A stretch of DNA of 64,000 bases from an uncultured Paracoccaceae bacterium (GCA_947500825.1 CANMTR010000003.1:229473-293472); one strand, 5' to 3'. Counted from the first letter of the stretch, positions 7,221 through 20,058 are shown. The notes: generated by a model not told the origin, from the letters alone. Numbers and translations are program-made.

Positions 7221-8975
7221 ATGACGAAGCCCATCACCGGTGCACAGATGGTTGTCCAGGCCCTGAAGGATCAGGGCGTGGACGTCGTGTTCGGATATCC
7301 GGGCGGCGCCGTGCTTCCGATCTATGACGAGATCTTCCTCCAGAACGAGATCCGCCACATTCTCGTGCGTCACGAGCAGGCGGCCGTCCACGCCGCCGAA
7401 GGCTACGCCCGCTCCACCGGCAAGGTCGGCTGCGCGCTCGTCACCTCCGGGCCGGGCGCGACGAACGCGGTCACCGGCCTGACCGACGCGCTGATGGACT
7501 CGATCCCGATCGTCGTCCTGTCGGGCCAGGTCCCCACGTTCCTGATCGGAACCGACGGCTTCCAGGAGGCCGATACCGTGGGCATCACGCGTCCCTGCAC
7601 CAAGCACAACTGGCTGGTGAAGGACACCGACGCCCTGTCCGACACGATCCACCAGGCCTTCCACGTGGCCCGCGCCGGACGTCCCGGACCGGTCCTCGTC
7701 GACATTCCCAAGGACGTGCAGTTCGCCGTCGGCTCCTACACGCCCAAGGCCAAGGCGCGGACGCACCGCTACCGCCCCCGGGTGAAGGGCGATCCCGAGA
7801 TCATCTCGCAACTGGCCGAGGCGATCTCGACCGCGAAGAGGCCGGTGATCTATTCCGGCGGCGGGGTCATCAACTCCGGCCCGGCGGCGAGCCAACTCCT
7901 GCGCGAGTTGTCGGAAGAGACGGGCATACCCGTCACCTCGACGCTGATGGGCCTCGGCGCCTACCCGGCCAGCGGCAAGAACTGGCTGGGTATGCTGGGA
8001 ATGCACGGCCTCTACGAGGCCAACCTGGCGATGCACGGCTGCGACCTGATGATCAACATCGGTGCGCGGTTCGACGACCGCATCACCGGCCGGGTGCAGG
8101 ATTTCAGCCCCAACTCCGTCAAGGCGCATATCGACATCGACCCGTCCTCGATCAACAAGGTCATCCACGTCGACATGCCGATCATCGGCGACGTGGCCCA
8201 CGTGCTCGAGGATCTGCTCCGGATCTGGAAGTCCAAGGGCCGCCGGATGGACCGAGAGGCGATGGGCAAGTGGTGGTGCCAGATCGACGAATGGCGCAGC
8301 GTCGACTGCCTGTCCTTCGAGCCGGGCGAGACCGTCATCAAGCCCCAGCACGCCATGCGCCGCCTCGAGGCCCTGACCAAGGACCGCGACCGCTACATCA
8401 CGACCGAGGTCGGTCAGCACCAGATGTGGGCGGCCCAGTACCTGGACTTCGACGGGCCCAACCGCTGGATGACGAGCGGCGGCCTGGGCACAATGGGCTA
8501 CGGCCAGCCAGCCTCGATGGGGGTGCAGGTCGCCCACCCGGACGCGCTCGTCATCAATGTCGCCGGAGAGGCCTCATGGCTGATGAACATGCAGGAGATG
8601 GGCACGATGGTGCAGTATCACCTGCCGGTGAAGCAGTTCATCCTCAATAACGAGAGGTTGGGTATGGTCCGTCAGTGGCAAGAGCTGCTCCACGGCGAGC
8701 GCTATTCCCAGTCCTGGTCCGAGGCGCTGCCCGATTTCGTCAAGCTGGCGGAGGCCTTCGGCGCCAAGGGCATCCAGTGCAAGGACCCTGCCGACCTCGA
8801 CGACGCGATCATGGAGATGCTCGATTACGACGGTCCGGTGATCTTCGATTGCCTGGTGGAGAAGCACGAGAACTGCTTCCCGATGATCCCGAGCGGCGAG
8901 CCCCACAACAAGATGCTTCTGCCCAACGCCGAACGACAGGAGCAGATCACCTCGCCAGGTGCCGTCCTGGTGTGA
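7221..8975 (+). CDS. ilvB: Acetolactate synthase, large catalytic subunit
   Basis: A 584-residue thiamine-diphosphate enzyme that condenses pyruvate with pyruvate or 2-oxobutyrate, the first shared step of valine, leucine and isoleucine synthesis. The catalytic Glu is in [16 protein letters not shown] (near residue 52), FAD-domain residues are mid-chain, and the thiamine/Mg motif is [14 protein letters not shown] (near residue 450). GEASW in place of the usual GDASF is, as I recall, typical of alphaproteobacterial IlvB. The start follows GGAGAAGTGAG. Expression should be set by the attenuator upstream. The regulatory subunit gene ilvN is not downstream. Confidence 0.96.
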   Translation: MTKPITGAQMVVQALKDQGVDVVFGYPGGAVLPIYDEIFLQNEIRHILVRHEQAAVHAAEGYARSTGKVGCALVTSGPGATNAVTGLTDALMDSIPIVVLSGQVPTFLIGTDGFQEADTVGITRPCTKHNWLVKDTDALSDTIHQAFHVARAGRPGPVLVDIPKDVQFAVGSYTPKAKARTHRYRPRVKGDPEIISQLAEAISTAKRPVIYSGGGVINSGPAASQLLRELSEETGIPVTSTLMGLGAYPASGKNWLGMLGMHGLYEANLAMHGCDLMINIGARFDDRITGRVQDFSPNSVKAHIDIDPSSINKVIHVDMPIIGDVAHVLEDLLRIWKSKGRRMDREAMGKWWCQIDEWRSVDCLSFEPGETVIKPQHAMRRLEALTKDRDRYITTEVGQHQMWAAQYLDFDGPNRWMTSGGLGTMGYGQPASMGVQVAHPDALVINVAGEASWLMNMQEMGTMVQYHLPVKQFILNNERLGMVRQWQELLHGERYSQSWSEALPDFVKLAEAFGAKGIQCKDPADLDDAIMEMLDYDGPVIFDCLVEKHENCFPMIPSGEPHNKMLLPNAERQEQITSPGAVLV

Positions 8976-8981
8976 GCCCGC

Positions 8982-9006
8982 GCGGCCCTGCAGACCGCGG
9001 GGCCGC
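8982..9006 (+). terminator. Stem-loop after ilvB
   Basis: GCGGCCC (8982-8988) pairs with GGGCCGC (9000-9006) around an 11-base loop, 6 bases after the ilvB stop. There is no T-run. It probably ends or slows transcription before the porin gene. Confidence 0.45.
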
Positions 9007-9091
9007 ACGTCACGACGCGGTGTGTCAACGGGTTGCCCAAAGGCCCCTGTGGGGTCGAAGCTGATCCCCGATCATGTCGGGGAGGGCAATC

Positions 9092-10351
9092 ATGACTTGT
9101 GCGAGACGTTGGGGAAGATACGCGGCACTCGCCGCGATCTGTATCGCCGGAACCGCCTCGGCCCAGGACGCGGGCAGCGAGGACGCGGGGTGGCCGACGC
9201 TCTACCGCTCGCAGAACGTCGAGCTCGTCAGCTTCGGCTATCTGCGCAGCCTCGGGTTCGGCGGCCGTTCCGGCGGCGGTAAGCAGGTCTGTTTCCAACT
9301 TCCCCGAGCCCCGGTGAAATACCGTCTCGGAAACGAGTGCGAGACCTATTTCGAACCCGGTTTCACCCTCACCTTCGGTGACCGCGAGGGCGGCCCGACG
9401 CTGGAATTCAATCTTCGTAACGCGATTACTGGCACGCCTGTCAACGATTATGACGACTGGGAGGTCTCTACGGTCGAGGCCTGGGCGGGGATCGAAGATT
9501 TCGCCGCCACCGGCCCGCTCGCCGGTGCCCGGGTGTGGGGTGGCCAGCGCTTCTATTATCGGCAGGACACCCACATCCACGATTTCTACTACTGGAACGG
9601 CACTGGGCTGGGCGCCGGGATCGATCAGATCCCCTTCGGTTTGGGCAAGCTGGCTCTTTCGTGGTTCGAGCATTCGAGCTTCGACGTCGAGACCGCCCTC
9701 GACGAAGGCACGCCCTATCGCCGGTTTGAAGCGCGGGTGGAAGAGTGGACCCAGTCCGACAGGGTCACCTTCCGCGGTGCCCTCGACCTGCGCGTCGCGA
9801 AAAACGATCACGACACGGTCGCCGAGTTCGGCGGCCTCGCGACGCTTGAAGCCGAAATTGCCGAAGTGCTTCAGGGAACGGCCTCGCTCACCCTGCAGAT
9901 GGGCTGGGGCGCGGGGCACGAGATGTTCTATTTCTCGGATTCCACGGCGCGGGGCGACGCACTGGGCGTCCGCGCCATCGCCACCCACCTAGCGAACCGC
10001 GGTGACAATTTCTCTATCATGTCGACCGCCGTTCTCGAAGCCCAGTCCCACGGCCGCGAATGGGTGTCCCTAGGCGCGCGCCCGATCTGGCGCATCGCAG
10101 GCGATTTCCACTGGTCAGTCGAGCCGGGGCTCGACGTGACCACGGATGGAGTCGATAGCCGAATACTGGCCAAGCTCTCGACCGCGCTGGTGTGGAAGCC
10201 AGGCGGCCAAGACTTCTTCGATCGGCCGGCGTTTCGTGCCTTCGCGACCTTTGCCGACTGGAACGCGGACGCAGCCCAGGCCGGGATCGCACCGGCATTT
10301 TCCCGCAGCCGCGGTGCGACCTACGGGGTGCAGGTCGAACATTGGTGGTGA
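9092..10351 (+). CDS. Maltoporin-like carbohydrate porin (LamB family)
   Basis: A 419-residue outer-membrane beta-barrel. The signal peptide MTCARRWGRYAALAAIC ends at TASAQ. The LamB mark follows: Gly-rich GFGGRSGGGKQVCFQL, then KYRLGNECETYFEPGF, and the chain ends in GVQVEHWW, an aromatic C-terminus typical of trimeric sugar porins. Length matches LamB (about 420). The start at 9092 is chosen over 9074 because GGGGAGGG sits 6 bases before it. LamB proteins pass maltodextrins or other sugars. No ABC or PTS sugar genes adjoin it, so the substrate is open. It converges on nrdJ with a 51-base gap. Confidence 0.85.
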   Translation: MTCARRWGRYAALAAICIAGTASAQDAGSEDAGWPTLYRSQNVELVSFGYLRSLGFGGRSGGGKQVCFQLPRAPVKYRLGNECETYFEPGFTLTFGDREGGPTLEFNLRNAITGTPVNDYDDWEVSTVEAWAGIEDFAATGPLAGARVWGGQRFYYRQDTHIHDFYYWNGTGLGAGIDQIPFGLGKLALSWFEHSSFDVETALDEGTPYRRFEARVEEWTQSDRVTFRGALDLRVAKNDHDTVAEFGGLATLEAEIAEVLQGTASLTLQMGWGAGHEMFYFSDSTARGDALGVRAIATHLANRGDNFSIMSTAVLEAQSHGREWVSLGARPIWRIAGDFHWSVEPGLDVTTDGVDSRILAKLSTALVWKPGGQDFFDRPAFRAFATFADWNADAAQAGIAPAFSRSRGATYGVQVEHWW

Positions 10352-10402
10352 GCGCGAGCCGGAGACCCGAAGGCCCCCGGCATTCCTCCCCTCGACTCCC
10401 CG

Positions 10403-13999
<3,597 letters not shown>

Positions 14000-14084
14000 G
14001 TCGTCGGTGCCCCATCTGGTCCGTGTCGCGACGCGCCCACCACCAAGGCGAAAGAGGCCGGGCCATGAAAATGACCGCATATTC

Positions 14085-14100
14085 TCACTATATCTGGTGG
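14085..14100 (-). promoter_or_regulatory. NrdR box overlapping the nrdJ -10 region
   Basis: CACTATATCTGGTG (14086-14099) agrees with the palindromic NrdR box (acaCwAtATaTwGtgt) at nearly all positions. Read on the minus strand it contains TATAGT, a good -10 hexamer for nrdJ. NrdR senses dATP/ATP and represses reductase genes, so a box across the -10 is the expected place. I see only one box, whereas many targets have two spaced by whole helical turns. Confidence 0.65.
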
Positions 14101-14134
14101 GTCGCCGCCTTGTGCCTACAGAACTGAGGCAGGG

Positions 14135-14198
14135 ACCGGCCTCGGTCAACGCGCTTTTGCAGGTTATCCCCAGCAAAAATCGCTTGACCGAAACCGGC
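14135..14198. repeat. Long imperfect dyad upstream of the nrdJ promoter, with a DnaA-box-like centre
   Basis: Outer arms 14135-14149 and 14184-14198 pair almost throughout, including CGGTCAA with TTGACCG. Inner arms TTTTGC (14155-14160) and GCAAAA (14173-14178) also pair. The centre contains TTATCCCCA, one base off the DnaA box TTATCCACA. It lies upstream of the nrdJ -10, where an activator or DnaA could bind. Confidence 0.45.
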
Positions 14199-14478
14199 CA
14201 CTTCACCCTCTCGCGGCGGCTCCCGAAAAAGCGCCGGAATTTCGACCGGATAGCCTGCGAATCGCTACGAGCGGCACAACTACAGACCGTTGCATCTCTG
14301 CATATGCCATTTCGAGCCTTGCGGTGGACAAGATGTGGACAGTCCTGCGAGGCCATTCAGGAGGGCATGCGACCGAATCCCGCCGCCCGAACCGGTTCCT
14401 GCTGCAGCCTGCGGCGAAAGCGGTTACCTCGGCGCCGAAGCCTCCGGGAACCGGGGCGCGATGGACGGGAGCGCGCGG

Positions 14479-15369
14479 ATGTCGACGAAGTACAAGCTCG
14501 CCGCCGGCAGCATCGCCGTCGGGGTCGCCGTCCTGCTGATCAAGGCGGCGGCGTGGTGGATCACCGGCTCGGTGGCGCTCCTGTCGGATGCGCTCGAGAG
14601 CACCGTCAATGTCGCCACCGCCGTGGCGGCCCTGGTGGCGATCCGGGTCGCCGCGAGGCCCGCCGACGCGACCCACCCCTACGGCCACGACAAGGCGGAG
14701 TTCTTCTCGGCGGTTCTCGAGGGCGTGATGATCATCGTCGCCGCCCTGCTGATCCTGCGCGAGGCGTGGTCCGGGCTCCTCTCCCCCACACCGGTCGGGG
14801 CGGCGACGGCGGGGCTCGCCGTCAGCCTCGTGGCCACGGCGCTCAACGCCCTGTGGGCGCGGGTCCTTATCAGCCAGGGGAGGTCTGAGCGCTCGCCCGC
14901 GCTGGTGGCCGACGGCCGCCACCTGTGGGCCGACGTGGTCACCTCGGCTGGCGTCGTGGCGGGCTTGGGCCTCGCCGTCTGGACGGAGATCTGGATCCTC
15001 GATCCGATCCTCGCCGCCCTGGTCGCGCTCAATATCCTGTGGTCGGGGGCGCGGCTGGTGAAGGACTCCCTGTCCGGCCTGCTCGACGAGGCTGTCTCGG
15101 AGACCTGCCTTCGCAGGATCCGATCTCTCATCGCCGAGAATGCCGAGGGCGCCTACGAGGCCCACGACATCCGCACCCGCCATGCCGGACCCACGACCTT
15201 CATCGACTTTCACCTGATCGTCCCGGGCAGCATGACCGTCCACGACGCCCACGAGATCTGCGACCGGATCGAGGACAGGCTGGAGGAGGAACTGGGAGAT
15301 GCCCGGGTCACCATCCACATCGAGCCCGAGCACAAGTCCAAGAACCAGGGGGTCGTGGTCGTGTCCTGA
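14479..15369 (+). CDS. Cation diffusion facilitator metal exporter (FieF-like)
   Basis: A 296-residue inner-membrane antiporter exporting divalent metals such as zinc, iron or manganese in exchange for protons. Metal-site residues are visible: D in LLSDALESTVNV (helix 2), the H-x-Y-G-H-D-K loop, and D-G-R-H-L-W-A-D-V (helix 5, the HxxxD pair). The cytoplasmic C-terminal domain runs from about residue 205 with DIRTRHAGPTTFIDFHL and ends IHIEPEH. The start MSTKYKL at 14479 follows GGGAG at suitable spacing; ATG 14461 is an alternative. It converges on the universal stress gene, 14 bases apart. Confidence 0.93.
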   Translation: MSTKYKLAAGSIAVGVAVLLIKAAAWWITGSVALLSDALESTVNVATAVAALVAIRVAARPADATHPYGHDKAEFFSAVLEGVMIIVAALLILREAWSGLLSPTPVGAATAGLAVSLVATALNALWARVLISQGRSERSPALVADGRHLWADVVTSAGVVAGLGLAVWTEIWILDPILAALVALNILWSGARLVKDSLSGLLDEAVSETCLRRIRSLIAENAEGAYEAHDIRTRHAGPTTFIDFHLIVPGSMTVHDAHEICDRIEDRLEEELGDARVTIHIEPEHKSKNQGVVVVS

Positions 15370-15383
15370 AGCGGGCGCGCCCC

Positions 15384-16235
15384 TTACCTTACGAGCAGGA
15401 TCGGCACCTTGCAGCTCCGCATCATCTCCAGGCTGGTGGACCCGACGAAGAGCGCGCGCAGGCGCGAGTGGCCCGATGCCCCCATCACCAGATGGTCGAA
15501 CGGCCCCTCATCGACATGCCGGCCGAGCGCCTCCTCGGGCTGACCTGACAGGACCTGCGTATCCACGTCGAGGCCCGCCGCCGCCAGTTTGGCTTGCGCG
15601 TCCGCCAGTTCCGTCGGCGCGGCGTCGCCTTCCCGGCTGACGGTGACGATGCGGATCGCGAGCCCCTCGTAGAGCGGGCTACGAGACACGTAATCCACCG
15701 CGCGCATGGCGCTGGCGCTGCCGTCGAAGGCGATGAGCACGCGCTCGATGGGTCGGAAGGCGCGCGAGGCCACGAAGAGCGGGCGCGATGTGGTGCGCAC
15801 GACCCTTTCCAAGTTGGACCCGAGGTGGCCCTTGGCGAAGTCGGCGCCCTCGCCGCGCTTGCCGATCAGGATCATCTCGGCCGACTTCTCCCGCTCCGTG
15901 ACCGCCTCGACCAGGTCGCCGTGGCGCAACTGCTCGCTCGCCTCGACTCCCGCCTCGTCCAGGAGGTCCTTGGCATCCTCCAGGATCGCCCGCCCGCGAT
16001 GGACGGCAAGCTTCGCGCGCTGCTCGTCCAGGCCGGACAACTCTTCCAGCAGGGCGCTGCGCGCACCCAGTGCGATGGCCCCCGAGAGGTCGGCACCGGA
16101 ATTTCCCTCGCGGCGGCCCAGCACATGCATCACGTCCACCGTGGCGCCGCTGCGCCTTGCGACCCAAACCGCGTGCTCGCAAACGCTTCCCGAATAGGCG
16201 GATCCGTCCACCAACGCGATGATCTTGCTCGTCAT
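15384..16235 (-). CDS. Tandem-domain universal stress protein
   Basis: A 283-residue cytoplasmic protein with two UspA-type domains. The first starts IIALVDGSAYSGSVCEHAV, the second starts VLIAFDGSASAMRAVDYV (near residue 165). The second ends with the nucleotide-binding G-x2-G-x9-G-S/T pattern in MGASGHSRLRALFVGSTS. Such proteins bind ATP and help survival under starvation or anaerobiosis. The start follows a strong AAGGAGGGAGACGTC ribosome site. It is the second gene of a two-gene unit, 14 bases after sulP, so it may sense or tune the transporter or share its regulation. Confidence 0.93.
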   Translation of the reverse strand: MTSKIIALVDGSAYSGSVCEHAVWVARRSGATVDVMHVLGRREGNSGADLSGAIALGARSALLEELSGLDEQRAKLAVHRGRAILEDAKDLLDEAGVEASEQLRHGDLVEAVTEREKSAEMILIGKRGEGADFAKGHLGSNLERVVRTTSRPLFVASRAFRPIERVLIAFDGSASAMRAVDYVSRSPLYEGLAIRIVTVSREGDAAPTELADAQAKLAAAGLDVDTQVLSGQPEEALGRHVDEGPFDHLVMGASGHSRLRALFVGSTSLEMMRSCKVPILLVR

Positions 16236-16249
16236 GACGTCTCCCTCCT

Positions 16250-17731
16250 TCAGTGTGCGGCCAGCTTGTCCAACGCGTCGGGCTTGTCGTGCACGCCAAG
16301 CCTGTCGACGATGGTCTCGGAGGCTTCGTTCATGCCCCTGATCTCCACCTCCGAGCCGTCGCGGCGGAACTTCAGGACCGCCATGTCGAGTGCCGCGACC
16401 GACGAGATGTCCCAGATATGGGCGCGGTTCACGTCGATCACGACCTTCTCGGCGGCCTCGCGAAAGTCGAAGGCGGCCATGAAGTCCTCCGCCGAGGCGA
16501 AGAAAAGCTGGCCCTCCACGTGATAGGTCCGCACGCGGCCGTCCTGGGACAGCGCCGATGTCACGCGGAAGAGCTGCGCGATCTTTGCCGCGAAGAACAG
16601 CCCCGAGAGCAGCACGCCCACAAGCACACCGATCGCCAGGTTGTGGGTGTAGACCACCACCGCAACGGTCGAGAGCATCACGATGGAGGACGAGCGCGGA
16701 TGTGTCCGCAGATCCTTGATCGACGACCACGAGAAGGTGCCGATCGAAACCATGATCATGATCGCCACCAGTGCTGCCATCGGAATGCGCGAGACAAGGT
16801 CGCCCAGGACCACTACGAGGAACAACAGCACCGTTCCGGCGACGAAACACGAAAGACGTCCGCGTCCGCCCGACTTGATGTTGATGATCGACTGACCGAT
16901 CATCGCGCATCCCGCCATGCCGCCGATGAAGCCGGTCGCAGTGTTGGCCAGCCCCTGCCCCACGCATTCCTGGTTTCGGTCCGAACTGGTGTCGGTAAGC
17001 TCGTCGACGATGTTCTCGGTCATCAGGCTCTCCAAGAGGCCCACCACGGCGACCGCGGCGGCGTAGGGGAAGATGATCGCCAGCGTCTCGAGAGTCAGCG
17101 GTATATCGGGTATCAGGAACACCGGCAGCGTATCGGGCAGGGCACCCATGTCGCCCACCGTGCGCACGTCCCACCCCATGGCCAGGACCACCGCCGTCAG
17201 TACCACGATGGCGACCAGCGGCGAGGGCACCGCGGTCGTCGCTCGGGGGAACAGGTAGATGATCGCGAGGCCGGCGGCGACGAGCGGATAGGTAAGCCAC
17301 GGCACGTCGACCAGCTCGGGGATCTGCGCCATGAAGATCAGGATCGCCAGCGCGTTGACGAACCCCGTCATCACCGAGCGCGACACGAACCGCATCAGGT
17401 GGCCTAGCCTGGCGAAGCCGGCGGCGATCTGCAGAAGGCCGGCGAGCACCGTGGTCGCGAGCAGGTATTCCAGCCCGTGATCGGCCACGAGGGTGACCAT
17501 CAGCACCGCGGTCGCGGCCGTGGCCGCCGAGATCATGCCGGGCCGACCGCCGGCGATGGCGGTCACCATGGCGATCGAGAAGGAGGCGTAGAGCCCCACC
17601 TTGGGGTCCACGCCCGCGATGATGGAAAAAGCGATGGCCTCGGGTATGAGGGCGAGCGCAACGACGATGCCCGAAAGCATGTCACCACGCACGTTACCGA
17701 GCCACTGGCGTCGGTAGGCGTCGAAAGTCAT
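16250..17731 (-). CDS. SulP family anion transporter with STAS domain
   Basis: A 493-residue inner-membrane carrier. The membrane part covers residues 1 to about 395 with the signature [20 protein letters not shown], the GLYASF motif and [21 protein letters not shown] domain follows ([19 protein letters not shown], then [19 protein letters not shown]). SulP proteins move sulfate, bicarbonate or dicarboxylates. The short chain and sequence style are closest in my memory to BicA/YchM-like members, but the ion cannot be read. A compact two-stem element lies 91 bases upstream, and a universal stress gene follows in the same unit. Confidence 0.93.
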   Translation of the reverse strand: MTFDAYRRQWLGNVRGDMLSGIVVALALIPEAIAFSIIAGVDPKVGLYASFSIAMVTAIAGGRPGMISAATAATAVLMVTLVADHGLEYLLATTVLAGLLQIAAGFARLGHLMRFVSRSVMTGFVNALAILIFMAQIPELVDVPWLTYPLVAAGLAIIYLFPRATTAVPSPLVAIVVLTAVVLAMGWDVRTVGDMGALPDTLPVFLIPDIPLTLETLAIIFPYAAAVAVVGLLESLMTENIVDELTDTSSDRNQECVGQGLANTATGFIGGMAGCAMIGQSIINIKSGGRGRLSCFVAGTVLLFLVVVLGDLVSRIPMAALVAIMIMVSIGTFSWSSIKDLRTHPRSSSIVMLSTVAVVVYTHNLAIGVLVGVLLSGLFFAAKIAQLFRVTSALSQDGRVRTYHVEGQLFFASAEDFMAAFDFREAAEKVVIDVNRAHIWDISSVAALDMAVLKFRRDGSEVEIRGMNEASETIVDRLGVHDKPDALDKLAAH

Positions 17732-17821
17732 TTGGGATGTCCCGTTCCTGTCCGGCCCGGCGGGGGGCGCCGCGCCGGTGTCGTAAAAGTACGTCTGGTT
17801 GGCCCGGCGGATCGGCGGCCG

Positions 17822-17870
17822 GGAGAGCCATCCGGGACTCGCACCCGGATCCGGTCGTTCAAGGCTCTCT
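17822..17870 (-). promoter_or_regulatory. Candidate structured leader RNA of sulP
   Basis: On the minus strand GAGAGCC (17869-17863) pairs with GGCTCTC (17829-17823). Inside lies a perfect hairpin, ATCCGGG (17850-17844), loop TGCGAGT and CCCGGAT (17836-17830), after a 12-base single strand. The hairpin looks like a tRNA T-arm but no other tRNA arm exists. It lies 91 bases before the sulP start. A conserved alphaproteobacterial RNA motif upstream of sulfate transporter genes (sul1) has been described; whether this is a member needs a covariance search. Confidence 0.5.
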
Positions 17871-17918
17871 TAGGCGCGCGACCCGACAAGCGCAACCGCC
17901 CGCCCCGAACTCCTGCGC

Positions 17919-17944
17919 GGAACGCAACCGTCGGCACCGCTGTT
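17919..17944 (+). promoter_or_regulatory. Near-consensus EcfG-type promoter for the TerB-like gene
   Basis: GGAAC (17919-17923), 17 bases, then TGTT (17941-17944), one base from the GGAAC-N16/17-CGTT general-stress consensus. It ends 29 bases before the ATG at 17974, a normal distance. Confidence 0.55.
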
Positions 17945-17973
17945 GGGCGGCGAAACAAGTCAGGATCACGATC

Positions 17974-18714
17974 ATGAGTCTCAAGCGCATACTTGGAACG
18001 ATGCTCGCCTCCCGCATGGGGGGGCGCGGCCGACGCGGCGGCTTTATGGGCAGCGCCGCGATGATGAGCGGTCTCGGCCGCCGCAGGTCCGGAATGGGCG
18101 GCAAGATGGGTCTCGCGGCCATGGGCTTCATGGCCTACCGTGCCTACAAGGATCACCAGTCCCGCACCGCAGGAAGCGCGAGCGCGTCGACCGCCGGCTC
18201 CACCTCGTCCAGTTCCTCGGGTTCGAGCGGCGGTATCGCCGACATGATAAAGGACGTGGTCGACCGCGTCTCCGGCAGTTCCGGAAGCCAGTCGAGCGGA
18301 CCGTCTTCCGCGGCGTCCGCCCCGGAAGACGACGGCATGCAGGAAGAGGCGCGCGCGGCCGAGAACTTCAGCGAGGATACCGCGCTTCTCCTGATCCGTG
18401 CCATGGTGACCGCCGCGTATTCGGATGGCTCGCTTTCGAACGACGAGCGCGAGCGGATCATGGGGCAGATCGACGAAGCCGGCGGAACGGCGGAGGATCG
18501 TGCCGTCATGGAGCGCGAGATCGCCAACCCCAAGCCGCTCGACACCCTTCTGGCGGACGTCGACGACCAGGAAACGGCCGAGGAGTTCTACCTCGCCTCA
18601 CGCGTCGCCGTGGACGGGAAGACAGAGGCGAACCGTACCTACCTCGACGATTTGCGTCGCCGGCTCAATTTGTCGGAAGCGCAGGTGAGCGAGGTCGAGG
18701 AAATGACAGCCTGA
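17974..18714 (+). CDS. DUF533/TerB-like protein
   Basis: A 246-residue protein in three parts. Residues 1-60 are Gly- and Met-rich and basic (RMGGRGRRGGFMGSAAMMSG). Residues 60-115 are a Ser/Ala/Gly-rich linker. From about 130 to the end lies an acidic all-helical TerB-like domain with TALLLIRAMVTAAYSDGSL and the repeated D-G-x-L pattern, then YLASRVAVDGKTEANRTYLD. This is the YebE/DUF533 architecture, which sits at the inner membrane; its role is unclear. It starts after AGGAT and has an EcfG-like promoter, so it is probably stress induced. It is divergent from sulP. Confidence 0.85.
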   Translation: MSLKRILGTMLASRMGGRGRRGGFMGSAAMMSGLGRRRSGMGGKMGLAAMGFMAYRAYKDHQSRTAGSASASTAGSTSSSSSGSSGGIADMIKDVVDRVSGSSGSQSSGPSSAASAPEDDGMQEEARAAENFSEDTALLLIRAMVTAAYSDGSLSNDERERIMGQIDEAGGTAEDRAVMEREIANPKPLDTLLADVDDQETAEEFYLASRVAVDGKTEANRTYLDDLRRRLNLSEAQVSEVEEMTA

Positions 18715-18733
18715 TCCGCTAGGCAGAATGTCG

Positions 18734-18777
18734 GACGGCGATCTCGCGGGTTGATTTCCGGCCGGCAGATCGCCGTC
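18734..18777 (+). terminator. Stem-loop after the TerB-like gene
   Basis: GACGGCGATCT (18734-18744) and AGATCGCCGTC (18767-18777) form a perfect 11-bp stem with a 22-base loop, starting 19 bases after the stop codon. There is no T-run, as is common in this GC-rich genome. I read it as the transcript end. Confidence 0.6.
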
Positions 18778-19084
18778 TGACCCCGGTGGTGCGATTGAGG
18801 CGATCCTCGCCTTCCACGGCAAAAAGCAACCCAAGAACCATCGCGAATGGCTTCAAGTCCGGCCGACGACGACGTAGTTGCAAATTCTTCCGCAGCGGTA
18901 TGATGCGGGTACCACCTCACCATCCCGGCAGGTGTTCGCGGCTCCGGTGTCTTCCCGCAGTTTATGGCCGAAACCGATTGGCTGGCATGCAACGTGGGTG
19001 GCACGGCCTAGACCAAGTCGCTATTTATGACGCTTTTCCACCCCTGACGATCCGGGGTGGGCAAGAATCTCCGAGGGGCTGGAC
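18778..19084. other. Gap before the second YihY gene, with a small hairpin
   Basis: No gene is visible in these 307 bases. CCACCCC (19038-19044) and GGGGTGG (19054-19060) form a perfect 7-bp hairpin 25 bases before the YihY start and may lie in its 5' leader. I found no EcfG promoter here, unlike the first YihY gene. Confidence 0.4.
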
Positions 19085-20050
19085 ATGGAGGCGAGACGAA
19101 GCTCGGACACGGTACGCGACGCGGTTCTGACGCATGGGGTCGTCACCGAGCATCCCGAAGACCTGATTGCCGGAAGGGGATGGCGCGTGGTCCTCGCCGT
19201 CGTTCGAGAAGCGCTCCTGAGGTTGTGGAGCGATGACGCGTTCGGCCTTGCCGGCAATGTCGCGTTCCGCGTCCTCCTGGCGATCTTTCCGTTCCTCATC
19301 TTCACCTCGGCGCTGACCGCCTTCATCGGCGACCGGTCCATGGCCGACGGTCTCATCACCTTCCTCATCGCCATCGTTCCCCCCGCCCTGGTCGACCCGA
19401 TCGTGTCGGAGGTTCAGCAAGTCATGGGGGTGCAGCGCGGTGGCGTCATCAGCCTCGGCATCCTGCTCACGATCTGGTTCGCCGTCGGTGGAGCGGACGG
19501 TATCCGGGTCGGGCTGAACCGCTCCTACGGCATCGCGGAGACACGCTCTTTCGTGATCCTCTACCTGGTGCAAAGCGCCATGGTGGTTCTGACGAGCCTC
19601 TCGCTCGCGCTTATCGGGTATCTCCTCGTCCTCGCGCCGCGAGCGGGATCGTGGCTCCACGTCCTGATGCCGAGGTTCGATCCCGCCTCGTTCGAGGTCG
19701 GGCTCGTGCGCTACCCGGTTGCCGGACTGATCCTGGCGACTGCGCTACTGGCGGCGCATGCTTTCCTCCCCGCACGGCGGACGAAATTCTCCAACATCTG
19801 GCCGGGGGTTCTCTTCACCACCCTGTCCTGGTCGATCCTCACGGCCACGTTCTCGTTCTACCTCGGACGGTTCGCCACCTATCCCAGCTATTACGCGGGG
19901 CTCGCCGGAATCGTGGCCGCCCTCTACTTCATGTATCTCGCCTCGCTTCTGTTGATCTTCGGCGGCGAGTTGAACCGTGCCCTTCGCATCCGTCGCCTCG
20001 CGCGCGCCATGCGCCAGGACGAGGCCCCGGCGCCTTCGAACCCTGCCTGA
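19085..20050 (+). CDS. YihY/BrkB family membrane protein (second copy)
   Basis: A 321-residue inner-membrane protein of the same family as the one at 6037. It has the family opening WSDDAFGLAGNVAFRVLLAIFP, the middle segment VGGADGIRVGLNRSYGI (replacing ALMDGLNLVN-type residues), helices near residues 120-250 and the last segment with YFMYLASLLLIFGGELNRAL. The tail is basic and Pro/Ala-rich. The ATG at 19085 follows GAGGGGCTGGAC. It converges on the NhaP-type antiporter with an 8-base gap. The two copies differ enough to be old paralogues and not a recent duplication. Function unproven. Confidence 0.88.
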   Translation: MEARRSSDTVRDAVLTHGVVTEHPEDLIAGRGWRVVLAVVREALLRLWSDDAFGLAGNVAFRVLLAIFPFLIFTSALTAFIGDRSMADGLITFLIAIVPPALVDPIVSEVQQVMGVQRGGVISLGILLTIWFAVGGADGIRVGLNRSYGIAETRSFVILYLVQSAMVVLTSLSLALIGYLLVLAPRAGSWLHVLMPRFDPASFEVGLVRYPVAGLILATALLAAHAFLPARRTKFSNIWPGVLFTTLSWSILTATFSFYLGRFATYPSYYAGLAGIVAALYFMYLASLLLIFGGELNRALRIRRLARAMRQDEAPAPSNPA

Positions 20051-20058
20051 CCGCACCC

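Larger units (their letters stand above)
14000..14478. other. 479-base regulatory gap between nrdJ and the CDF exporter
   Basis: The two genes point away from each other. The nrdJ-proximal part (14000-14200) holds the NrdR box and the long dyad listed separately. From 14200 to 14478 I find no gene, no conserved riboswitch core and no convincing promoter. In particular I see no cobalamin riboswitch, although nrdJ needs B12. Confidence 0.5.

Noticed and set aside
14000..14478. Possible cobalamin riboswitch before nrdJ
   Set aside because: No B12-box-like sequence found on the nrdJ strand; the structured parts are a simple dyad.
17830..17850. tRNA T-arm-like sequence upstream of sulP
   Set aside because: The T-loop is not canonical and there is no acceptor, D-arm or anticodon arm in register; treated as part of a leader RNA candidate instead.
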